Assembly (NCBI GenBank): GCA_902773305.1
Contig: CACYEB010000249.1
Location: forward strand, 1 to 8,363
DNA: 8,363 nt
Origin: an uncultured Bacteroidia bacterium
GTDB taxonomy: Bacteria > Bacteroidota > Bacteroidia > Bacteroidales > UBA932
Reading direction: 5' to 3'
Below, piece by piece: positions 1 to 6,326 of the stretch. Each line of letters opens with the position of its first letter. The first letter of the stretch is position 1. The position numbers and the translations under genes were made by a program. The notes under the pieces are model-generated. The model made no database searches. It was not told where the DNA came from and worked only from the letters and a program-made list of their open reading frames with translations.

Positions 1-1067
1 ACGAGGCCCGCGAGTTTACAAACGACGGGTGCTGGGAGGCAATCATCCCCGGCAAGACCTATTTTACGTATCAACCGTGCGACATGGTCCAGGTTCTGGG
101 CAGAGCCTTGCACCTCTATGCCGACCAGGATCCCAAGGTGGATTACCCCGACTTTGAATCGCTGTATGCTGCATTCAAGGATACCCTGCACAAAGATATA
201 GACGACCTCCAGGAGTGGTGCGACAACGATATGAAGGATCCCGACTGGCTTCCCAATACCATGGCCTGCATATTTGTGGAAGGTTGCCTGGAGAAAGGGC
301 GCAACTACTTTAACCGCGGTCCCAAGTACACGACGCTGGGTATCCATTACGGCGGCGTGTCCGATACTGCCAACAGCCTGCTTGTGCTCAAAAAACTTGT
401 CTATGATGACAGATATCTGTCGCTGGACGAGTTCCTGGGCATCCTGCGCAGCAACTGGGAGGGTTCCGAGGGGTTGCGGCGCACCATCCAGAGCCGTTTC
501 AATTTCTACGGCAACGATGATGCCGAGGCGGATGCCATGATGACCCGCGTCTTTGACGACTATACCTCTATTGTAGGAGAAGTCAAGGAACGGGAAGGCA
601 TCAAGCGGCCTTGCGGTATATCGACTTTCGGCCGTGAAGTAGACTGGCGTATGAAACGCTGCGCGACCCCGGAGGGAAGCAGGGTGGGTGATATCCTGGC
701 CACCAACTGTTCACCTACACCAGGCAGTGACCGTAAGGGCCCGACATCGGCTCTGAACTCATTCTGCAAGATGGATTTCACCAAGTCCCCCAGCGGCGCC
801 ACCCTTGAACTCAAGGTGCTTCCCTCGTCCGTCAAAGGAGAAAACGGCATCAAGGCACTGGTGGGCCTTATGAAGACCTTCCGCGAGAAGCGAGGCTTCT
901 ATATGCATATAGATGTGGTGGATACAGCCACCTTGATAGATGCCCAGCGCCATCCCGAGAAGTATCCCAATCTGCCGGTGCGTGTCTCCGGCTGGTCCGC
1001 ACGCTTCACCACACTCTGCAAGGAGTGGCAGGATATGATTATCCAGCGCACGCAGCAGATTTGCTAG
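1..1067 (+). CDS. Glycyl radical enzyme, GCxE type (PFL-like), 3' part only
   Basis: This is the C-terminal 354 residues of a glycyl radical enzyme; the reading frame is open from base 3 and the gene begins upstream of the window. Such enzymes use a glycine radical to make a cysteine thiyl radical that attacks the substrate, in the cytoplasm and only without oxygen. Near the left edge is NDGCWE (Cys codon 30-32, Glu codon 36-38), which fits the GCxE motif of the dehydratase, lyase and decarboxylase branch and not the Cys-Cys pair of pyruvate formate-lyase. The glycyl-radical loop is RVSGWSARF (Gly codon 990-992), 24 residues before the end, a normal distance. Cys to Gly is 320 residues, as usual in the family. 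Full-length members are about 750-850 residues, so roughly half is missing. The loop has Trp where Tyr is commonest. The substrate cannot be assigned: choline, hydroxyproline, diol, isethionate and arylacetate enzymes all share this architecture. An activating-enzyme gene faces it at 1269-2156. Confidence 0.93.
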   Translation, partial: EAREFTNDGCWEAIIPGKTYFTYQPCDMVQVLGRALHLYADQDPKVDYPDFESLYAAFKDTLHKDIDDLQEWCDNDMKDPDWLPNTMACIFVEGCLEKGRNYFNRGPKYTTLGIHYGGVSDTANSLLVLKKLVYDDRYLSLDEFLGILRSNWEGSEGLRRTIQSRFNFYGNDDAEADAMMTRVFDDYTSIVGEVKEREGIKRPCGISTFGREVDWRMKRCATPEGSRVGDILATNCSPTPGSDRKGPTSALNSFCKMDFTKSPSGATLELKVLPSSVKGENGIKALVGLMKTFREKRGFYMHIDVVDTATLIDAQRHPEKYPNLPVRVSGWSARFTTLCKEWQDMIIQRTQQIC

Positions 1068-1096
1068 CCCATAACACTTTGCATTTGTTTGTTGCG

Positions 1097-1120
1097 TGGC
1101 AGTCACGCCATTGACTGTCA
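1097..1120. other. Stem-loop 1 downstream of the GRE gene
   Basis: TGGCAGTCA (1097-1105) pairs with TGACTGTCA (1112-1120) over 9 positions, including one G-T pair, around a six-base loop. It starts 30 bases after the GRE stop codon. No T-run follows, so it is not a textbook terminator; it could stabilise the 3' end of the mRNA or be chance. An alternative overlapping fold, GCGTG with CACGC, is also possible. Confidence 0.4.
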
Positions 1121-1133
1121 GCGATTTATGTAC

Positions 1134-1163
1134 TTTCGCTTGCGTGTTTTTACGCAAGCGAAA
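1134..1163. terminator. Perfect 12-bp inverted repeat, candidate bidirectional terminator
   Basis: TTTCGCTTGCGT (1134-1145) and ACGCAAGCGAAA (1152-1163) are perfect reverse complements over 12 bases with a six-base loop that is mostly T. The position between two converging genes suits a terminator working on both strands. Neither strand has a T-tract directly after the stem, so an intrinsic terminator of the standard type is not shown. A Rho-dependent end, a 3'-end stabilising hairpin or a protein-binding palindrome are the alternatives. Confidence 0.5.
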
Positions 1164-1198
1164 TGCTGTAAGATGTTGGGAATTAGGTAGATGGGTGC

Positions 1199-1224
1199 CA
1201 CGTATGCTTGAGTGAGCATCCGTG
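1199..1224. other. Stem-loop 3 downstream of the activating-enzyme gene
   Basis: CACG-T-ATGCT (1199-1208) pairs with AGCAT-C-CGTG (1215-1224): nine base pairs interrupted by one mismatch, around a six-base loop. On the - strand it begins about 45 bases after the stop of the activating-enzyme gene, so it may mark the 3' end of the priA-activase transcript. No T-run follows on either strand. Confidence 0.4.
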
Positions 1225-1268
1225 TCAGTTGCGGCTTGTGACCTGTGACGAATAAATGGAGGTGGAAT

Positions 1269-2156
1269 CTACCCGGCGTGAGACGATATTCCTGCCTTTT
1301 TGGCGAAAGCGGCCGTTTCTTCTGTATCCGGTTCCCGGAATCTTACCTCAGGCAGTCCAAGTTTCTCGCGTTTGGCATTGCCAAGAAGGTGATATGGAAT
1401 GAGTTCCGTTTCAAATTGCGGGTAGGATTTGAGCAGGGCTGCAGTTGCCGCCGGGATACCCTCCCTGTTGTGGAATTCAGGAATATACAGAACACGGAAT
1501 ATGACTCTGGCCCCGCTGCCGGCGACGGCGGCGAGATTGGTGAGCATCCGATCCAAATCGCCTCCGGTAAGAGAATGGTAGAGCGTCGCATCCATCATTT
1601 TGATGTCCCAAAGCCACAGGTCGGTATATGGCGCAATATCCAGAAAATCTTCAGTATGGCCGTCGCCTGATGTCTCCACAACTGTGTGTAATCCGGCCGC
1701 TTTTGCCGCCTGGAGCAGTTCCCTGGAGAAAACGGGCTGTGCCATCGGTTCCCCTCCGGAGAGCGTCATACCGCCGCCTGAGTGCCTGTAATATGCTTCG
1801 TCTTGAAGAACTTCGAGAATAACTTCATTTGCGCTCATCCTCCGGCCGGCAACTTCCAGACACCCGGAAGGACAGACCTCAGCGCAGGCACTGCAAAAGG
1901 CGGCACCGCAGACGGATACCCGTGAAGACGCAGAAGCCAGGGTACCTTTTGCATCCCCTGCAGGGCAGAGGCTGTCGCAAGCACCGCAGCCGATGCAGAG
2001 CATCTTGTTCACAAGTATCTCGGGAATGAACGACCGGGACTCCGGGTTGTGGCACCAGACACAGCGAAGAGTGCATCCCTTAAGGAATACGGTGGTCCTG
2101 ATACCGGGACCGTCGCCGGTAGAGAAGTGCTGTATGTCAAAAACGGTGCCTGTCAT
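1269..2156 (-). CDS. Glycyl-radical-enzyme activating enzyme (radical SAM)
   Basis: This 295-residue protein is a radical-SAM activase that would cleave S-adenosylmethionine and abstract hydrogen from the glycine of a partner glycyl radical enzyme. The N-terminal GDGPGIRTTVFLKGC and the CX3CX2C cluster motif (Cys28, Cys32, Cys35) are diagnostic. A ferredoxin-like insert follows with two further Cys sets: Cys54, 57, 60, 64 (CX2CX2CX3CP) and Cys83, 88, 91, 95 (CX4CX2CX3CP), enough for two extra [4Fe-4S] clusters. Such inserts occur in activases of the GCxE-type enzymes and are absent from the short pyruvate formate-lyase activase. SAM-binding LSGGEP is at residues 132-137. The start codon overlaps the priA stop by one base (TGATG), so it is probably made from the priA transcript. 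The obvious partner is the converging glycyl radical enzyme at the left edge, which is an inference from proximity. Confidence 0.93.
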   Translation of the reverse strand: MTGTVFDIQHFSTGDGPGIRTTVFLKGCTLRCVWCHNPESRSFIPEILVNKMLCIGCGACDSLCPAGDAKGTLASASSRVSVCGAAFCSACAEVCPSGCLEVAGRRMSANEVILEVLQDEAYYRHSGGGMTLSGGEPMAQPVFSRELLQAAKAAGLHTVVETSGDGHTEDFLDIAPYTDLWLWDIKMMDATLYHSLTGGDLDRMLTNLAAVAGSGARVIFRVLYIPEFHNREGIPAATAALLKSYPQFETELIPYHLLGNAKREKLGLPEVRFREPDTEETAAFAKKAGISSHAG

Positions 2157-4177
2157 CAGAGCGGATCTACGTCTATCGTCATATCAGTGGAAGGGGAGGA
2201 CTCAGCCGCCGAGCCTATGGCCTGTGCAAGTGCCGCCTTCTGGCTTTGGAGACGCCCGGAACGGGATAGTTTGACCCATACGATGCGGATATACATACCG
2301 GCGATACGGTCTACCGCAGGGGCCGTGGCCGGAGTGAAGCCGGCAACCTCCGTTCGTTTCAGGGCGCTCTCAAGCAATGCACAAGTTTTGCGGAGCCTGT
2401 CGGGGGAGGCGTCTTTTACCGTAATCCTGACAAGTCTTACAAAGGGTGGAAAACCGAACAGCTTGCGCTGCTGAAGGATGTCGTTGCGGAGAGTGTCCCT
2501 TGCCTCATCTCCGCATACGAGCGCTTGAAACACAGGATGACCGGCCTGCATCGTCTGGATGACCATCTGTCCCGTGCCTTCGCGGCGGGAAACCCTTCCG
2601 CGCAGTTGGGTAAGCAACTGAAGCCCCTTTTCGTCGGCACGGAAATCCTGAAGCGAAAGTATAGAGTCGGCGTTTATGACTGCAACCAGGGCCAGGTTTT
2701 CAAAGTCGAATCCCTTGGTAATCATCTGGGTTCCGACCAGTATGTCGGTCTTCCCGCTCTCAAAGTCGGTGAGTATGCGCTTCTCTTCTGTCTTGGAAGC
2801 GGCTGTCTCGAGATCGAAACGGTCTGTCCTGGCTTCCGGGAAAAGATCCCGCAGCTCTTCCGCCAGTTTTTCAGTACCGGCTCCCCTGGGCGTCAGGGCG
2901 CCTTTGCCGCAACTGCCGCAAACGGGGTTGAAAGGGGCGTGGTAGCCGCAATAGTGGCACGAAACGCTGTTGTTGTATTTGTGGTATGTCAGGCTCACGT
3001 TGCACTGTGGGCAGCGGAGAATGTCGCCGCAGCTGTCACATTGCAGAAACGAACTGTAGGAGCGCCTCGAACGGAATACCATCACCTGCCGTCCCCCTTT
3101 AAGGCAAGCGTCAATCATATTGACCAACTGCATCGAGAATGAGCCGCGGGCGTTGTGCATCGCATAAACCTTTCCCATATCGATGATGGTTACCGGGGCG
3201 TCGCCTGCTCCGAAATATTTCTTGCGCAGGGTGACCATAGCGTATTTACCGGCGGATACGTTGTAGAGCGACTCCATAGAGGGGGTGGCGCTGCCCAGCA
3301 GGGTGTTGATGGAGAGCCTGGCAGCCATCATCAACGCTACGTCCCGCCCGTTGTAACGCGGAGCCGGGTCGTCTTGCTTGTAAGAGGAGTCGTGCTCTTC
3401 GTCCACGATTATGAATCCCAGATTACAGATGGGTAGGAACAGCGCGCTGCGCGTCCCCAGGATCAGGTAATTGCCCTCTCCGGTCAGGGCGTCGAAAACC
3501 CGTTTGCGTGTGGGAAAGGTCTGCTTTGAATGAAATACGAGCAGCCTGTCGCCCAGCGACCGGCGCAGTCTCTGCTCCAACTGCCTGGACATCGCTATTT
3601 CCGGCACCAGGTAGAGTATGCTCTGCCCTTGGTCGAGATGCTTGCGGGCGAGCTTGATGTAGATTTCAGTCTTACCCGAAGAAGTGACTCCGTCCAGGAG
3701 GACGGTGCGCCTGCCGCTGCCGAAATTCTGTTCTATCTGTTCCAGCGCAAGTTGCTGGTCCGAAGAGAGTTGCTTTTCTTCTTCGGCGGGAAGGACTTGC
3801 CGTTCGCGCTTTTGCGTGCGTTTCTTTTCGCTCTGGCGGAAAAAAGCGGCCGGATAGGCGCACTTGAACACCTCGCCGATGCTGCACAGGTAATAGTCTG
3901 CAATAGCCTGCCATAGTTCAAGTTGCACCTTGGGGAGCGGCTTGAGGGGGGCGGCTTTCTCTATGGGCAGTACTTTCCCGGACGGCAAACCGTCCGGAAG
4001 AGCGCAGTCCAGGCTGCGCACCAGGGCAAGATAGCGCTTTCCGACCATCGTCACCACCACCCAGCTCCCTTCTGTCAGCTCTTCAGTAATGCTGTCCGGG
4101 ATGTAGTAGTAAGTGACGCCGCCGCAGAATTTGAGCGGTACGATGACCTCTGCATATCTTTTTCCGGCACTTTCCAT
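2156..4177 (-). CDS. priA: Primosomal protein N', replication-restart helicase PriA
   Basis: PriA recognises abandoned replication forks and reloads the replicative helicase. In order the protein shows an N-terminal 3'-DNA-binding domain, a winged-helix-like segment around residues 90-130, Walker A GVTSSGKT (163-170), DEEH (259-262), LLGSATPS (motif III), eight zinc-binding cysteines in four CxxC pairs between 380 and 423, the GTQMITKGFDF motif of the second helicase domain, and the typical IDVDPL C-terminus. I start it at Met 4177 (MESAGKRYAEV), giving 673 residues. The upstream in-frame ATG at 4198 lies inside a candidate -7 promoter element and would hardly be transcribed. It is somewhat shorter than E. 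coli PriA (732 residues). Helicase motif VI reads QLRGRVSRR instead of the common QVAGRAGR pattern, keeping the arginines. It heads a transcript that continues into the activating-enzyme gene. Confidence 0.95.
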   Translation of the reverse strand: MESAGKRYAEVIVPLKFCGGVTYYYIPDSITEELTEGSWVVVTMVGKRYLALVRSLDCALPDGLPSGKVLPIEKAAPLKPLPKVQLELWQAIADYYLCSIGEVFKCAYPAAFFRQSEKKRTQKRERQVLPAEEEKQLSSDQQLALEQIEQNFGSGRRTVLLDGVTSSGKTEIYIKLARKHLDQGQSILYLVPEIAMSRQLEQRLRRSLGDRLLVFHSKQTFPTRKRVFDALTGEGNYLILGTRSALFLPICNLGFIIVDEEHDSSYKQDDPAPRYNGRDVALMMAARLSINTLLGSATPSMESLYNVSAGKYAMVTLRKKYFGAGDAPVTIIDMGKVYAMHNARGSFSMQLVNMIDACLKGGRQVMVFRSRRSYSSFLQCDSCGDILRCPQCNVSLTYHKYNNSVSCHYCGYHAPFNPVCGSCGKGALTPRGAGTEKLAEELRDLFPEARTDRFDLETAASKTEEKRILTDFESGKTDILVGTQMITKGFDFENLALVAVINADSILSLQDFRADEKGLQLLTQLRGRVSRREGTGQMVIQTMQAGHPVFQALVCGDEARDTLRNDILQQRKLFGFPPFVRLVRITVKDASPDRLRKTCALLESALKRTEVAGFTPATAPAVDRIAGMYIRIVWVKLSRSGRLQSQKAALAQAIGSAAESSPSTDMTIDVDPL

Positions 4178-4195
4178 AATCACGCTTCTAAAATA

Positions 4196-4203
4196 CAAAA
4201 ATA
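4196..4203 (-). promoter_or_regulatory. Candidate priA promoter, -7 element TATTTTTG
   Basis: Read on the - strand, TATTTTTG matches the Bacteroidetes -7 consensus TAnnTTTG exactly. Transcription would begin near 4190, leaving a leader of roughly a dozen bases before the ATG at 4177. I see no clear TTG at the -33 position upstream, so the promoter may be weak or depend on an activator. Confidence 0.5.
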
Positions 4204-4206
4204 ATG

Positions 4207-4233
4207 TTGGTAAACGAAAAATTGCTACCTTTG
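4207..4233 (+). promoter_or_regulatory. Candidate trxB operon promoter, TTGG / TACCTTTG
   Basis: TACCTTTG at 4226-4233 matches the Bacteroidetes -7 consensus TAnnTTTG, and TTGG at 4207-4210 can serve as the -33 element. The gap from TTG to TA is 16 bases, at or just below the usual lower limit. Transcription would start near 4240, about 20 bases before the trxB ATG. It is the only strong candidate promoter I see for the five-gene rightward run. Confidence 0.6.
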
Positions 4234-4258
4234 TCCGCTTATAATACGTTCGCGTCCT

Positions 4259-5185
4259 ATGGAAAGAGTAAAATGCCTCATAGTGGGCAGCGGTCCCGCT
4301 GGTTACACGGCTGCCATTTATGCTTCAAGGGCAGGCCTGGCCCCCGTTCTGTACGAGGGTTTGCAGCCCGGCGGGCAACTCACCACCACCACCGAGATAG
4401 AAAACTATCCCGGGTTCCCCAAGGGTGTGGACGCAAATGCCCTGATGGCTGATTTCCGTGCTCAGGCAGAGCGTTTCGGATGCGATATCCGTTTCGGGTG
4501 CGTGACGGCTGTGGATTTCTCTTCGAAGCCGCTCAGGCTGACCATAGATTCCCGTGACGAAATAGAGGCCGACAGCGTGATTGTCGCCACCGGGGCCTCC
4601 GCAAAGTACCTGGGCCTGGAGAGCGAAAACCGTTTCCGCGGTATGGGTGTTTCCGCCTGTGCTACGTGCGACGGATTCTTCTACCGCAAGAAAGATGTCG
4701 CCGTGGTGGGCGGAGGTGATACGGCCTGCGAAGAGGCTACCTATCTGGCCGGGCTCTGCAACAAGGTCTATATGATAGTGCGCCGCAACGTACTGCGTGC
4801 CACCGAGGCGATGCAGCAGAAGGTAAAGGAAACCCCGAACATCGAGATACTGTGGGAGTGCCAGACTGAGGAGGTCCTGGGTGATGCCGGCGGAGTGACG
4901 GGTGCACGGCTGGTGAGAAAGAACGGCGAGAAATTTGATATCAAGATCGACGGATTCTTCCTGGCCATCGGCCATCATCCCAACAGCGATGTGTTCAAGG
5001 AGTGGGTGGAAACCGACGCCACAGGATACATCATTGTAAAGGAAGGTACTTCGATTACAAGTCGCGAAGGGGTGTTTGCTGCGGGCGACGTGTGTGATCC
5101 CCGCTACCGACAGGCGGTGGTTGCCGCCGGCAGCGGCTGCAAGGCGGCGATGGATGCCGAGAAATATTTAAAGGAGAATCTCTGA
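4259..5185 (+). CDS. trxB: Thioredoxin reductase (NADPH, FAD)
   Basis: This 308-residue flavoprotein would reduce thioredoxin with NADPH. The FAD-binding GSGPAG is at residues 10-15, the redox-active CATC at 134-137 (Cys135/Cys138 in E. coli), the NADPH-site GGGDTA near 151-156, and the C-terminal FAD motif FAAGDVCDPRYRQ before the end. The NADP-phosphate contact region reads VRRNVLRA, where the E. coli enzyme has HRR followed by R; both arginines and the later one are kept, so NADPH preference is expected. The length is typical of the low-molecular-weight class. It is the first gene after the divergent promoter, and bamD follows after six bases. In an anaerobe this enzyme supports ribonucleotide reduction and oxygen-stress defence. 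Confidence 0.97.
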   Translation: MERVKCLIVGSGPAGYTAAIYASRAGLAPVLYEGLQPGGQLTTTTEIENYPGFPKGVDANALMADFRAQAERFGCDIRFGCVTAVDFSSKPLRLTIDSRDEIEADSVIVATGASAKYLGLESENRFRGMGVSACATCDGFFYRKKDVAVVGGGDTACEEATYLAGLCNKVYMIVRRNVLRATEAMQQKVKETPNIEILWECQTEEVLGDAGGVTGARLVRKNGEKFDIKIDGFFLAIGHHPNSDVFKEWVETDATGYIIVKEGTSITSREGVFAAGDVCDPRYRQAVVAAGSGCKAAMDAEKYLKENL

Positions 5186-5191
5186 CAGGAT

Positions 5192-5995
5192 ATGCGCAAG
5201 ACACTCTCATTACTGACTGTTGCACTGCTGGCGCTGCTGGCGACGGCGTGCTCTTCCAAATTCGAGAAGCTTCTGGCAAGTTACAACTATGGCGAGAAGT
5301 ACCGTACCGCACTGCAACTTTACGAAGAAGGCAAATACAGCAAGGCGGCGCAGCTGTTCGAGAATGTTGCAATGAACGCACAGGGGACGCCCCAGGAGGA
5401 TACGGTGCGCTTTTACTGGGGTATGAGCAACTATTATCTGAAAGATTTTGCCACCGCCCAGGCAAACTTCACCGATTTCATCGCGGCCTTTCCGCAGAGT
5501 CCGTTTGCAAGGCAGGCGGAATTCCAGATGATTGACTGTATGTACCGCGGGACCTACCGTTACGAACTGGACCAGCGCCCCACGGAACTGGCTTTGATAT
5601 ATATTGACAAATTCCTTCTGGAGAACCCCCACACGGAGTACGCCAGATACTGCAGCGTGATGCGCGACGACCTCCACGAGCGCCTGGACAAGAAGGCTTT
5701 CGAGGCGGCAAGGCTGTATTACCATATGGAAGACTATCTCGCGGCGCACCACGCCCTAAAGAACGTCCTCAAGGAGGACGCCGACAACCGGTACCGCGAG
5801 GATGTGCTCTACTACACGGCGATGTCGGCATACAAATATGCCCTCAACAGCGTGGAGGAGAAACAGCGCGAGCGCTATATGGCATTTATGGACGACTATT
5901 TCAATTTTGTGAGCGAATACCCACAGAGCAAGTACAAGGCAGAGTTGGACGGTATTTACAAGAAAGTCAACCGCCTTGTCAAGGATGAAAAATAA
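5192..5995 (+). CDS. bamD: Outer membrane assembly lipoprotein BamD
   Basis: This 267-residue lipoprotein is the BamD/YfiO component of the machine that folds beta-barrel proteins into the outer membrane; it sits on the periplasmic face. A signal peptide (MRK, then a hydrophobic stretch) ends at Cys20 in LLATAC, the expected lipidation site; Ala at -3 is less usual than Leu but tolerated. There is no run of acidic residues after the Cys, so there is no sign of the Bacteroidetes surface-export signal, in keeping with an inner-leaflet position. Tetratricopeptide-like repeats are visible at about residues 38-59, 72-99, 168-192 and 228-255, with recurring FxxEYPxS or FPQSPFA turns. Length and repeat order fit the family. 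It starts six bases after the trxB stop. Confidence 0.92.
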   Translation: MRKTLSLLTVALLALLATACSSKFEKLLASYNYGEKYRTALQLYEEGKYSKAAQLFENVAMNAQGTPQEDTVRFYWGMSNYYLKDFATAQANFTDFIAAFPQSPFARQAEFQMIDCMYRGTYRYELDQRPTELALIYIDKFLLENPHTEYARYCSVMRDDLHERLDKKAFEAARLYYHMEDYLAAHHALKNVLKEDADNRYREDVLYYTAMSAYKYALNSVEEKQRERYMAFMDDYFNFVSEYPQSKYKAELDGIYKKVNRLVKDEK

Positions 5996-6007
5996 AATTC
6001 TACATAT

Positions 6008-6316
6008 ATGGATACCAAAAACGTAGCAAACAACACAATCACAAGGGACCTTTCAGAACTTGCGGCTCCCACGGGCAATATCTACGAGTCGGTGATGATT
6101 ATCGCCAAACGTGCAAACCAGATAGGTGCAGACCTCAAGCAGGAACTCAGTCACAGGCTGGAAGAATTCTCCAACTACACCGACACCCTGGAGGAGATCA
6201 GCGAGAACCACGAGCAGATAGAGATTTCCCAGTATTATGAAAAGCTTCCTAAACCGACTCTCATAGCCACCGAAGAATTCCGTGAGGGCAAGATATTCTA
6301 CCGCAAGGCCGAGTAA
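6008..6316 (+). CDS. rpoZ: RNA polymerase omega subunit, Rpb6-like (Bacteroidetes type)
   Basis: This 102-residue protein carries NIYESVMIIAKRANQI at residues 24-39, the counterpart of the conserved helix in omega/Rpb6 (in E. coli an R-x-E-L-x-x-x-A-A-K-R-A pattern). Omega binds the C-terminal end of the beta' subunit and helps RNA polymerase assemble. The C-terminal 60 residues are rich in Glu and Lys. Members of this type are usually found next to bamD in Bacteroidetes, which supports the call. It starts 12 bases after bamD, and recN follows after 10 bases. Confidence 0.85.
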   Translation: MDTKNVANNTITRDLSELAAPTGNIYESVMIIAKRANQIGADLKQELSHRLEEFSNYTDTLEEISENHEQIEISQYYEKLPKPTLIATEEFREGKIFYRKAE

Positions 6317-6326
6317 CGTGCGATAG

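Larger units (their letters stand above)
1068..1268. other. Convergent intergenic region without a gene
   Basis: These 201 bases lie between the stop of the glycyl radical enzyme gene and the stop of the oppositely transcribed activating-enzyme gene. I find no credible ORF and no tRNA-like structure. The stretch contains three inverted repeats (1097-1120, 1134-1163, 1199-1224), listed separately. A short direct repeat of GTGAC occurs near 1239-1249. Confidence 0.7.
4178..4258. promoter_or_regulatory. Divergent priA/trxB intergenic promoter region
   Basis: This AT-rich 81-bp spacer separates the start codons of priA (leftward) and trxB (rightward). It holds one Bacteroidetes-type -7 element for each direction, listed separately, whose recognition sites lie within a few bases of one another. 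Room for additional operator sites is small. Confidence 0.7.

Noticed and set aside
1..1067. Calling the left-edge enzyme pyruvate formate-lyase (pflB)
   Set aside because: Pyruvate formate-lyase has adjacent active-site cysteines; this protein has a single Cys in GCWE, typical of the other glycyl radical enzymes.
759..1157. Open frame of 132 codons on the - strand over the GRE 3' end and the hairpins
   Set aside because: Its sequence is the antisense shadow of the conserved glycyl radical domain and its start lies in the palindrome; no homology is recognisable.
1227..1250. Possible short direct repeat with GTGAC copies as an attachment site or array
   Set aside because: Only two very short copies, no spacer pattern and no integrase or cas gene nearby.
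2525..3142. Open frame of 205 codons on the + strand inside priA
   Set aside because: It is antisense to a priA frame with complete helicase and zinc motifs, shows no recognisable domain, and is expected from the codon bias of a GC-rich gene.
4325..4978. Open frame of 217 codons on the - strand inside trxB
   Set aside because: It is fully embedded antisense to an intact thioredoxin reductase and has no recognisable motif.
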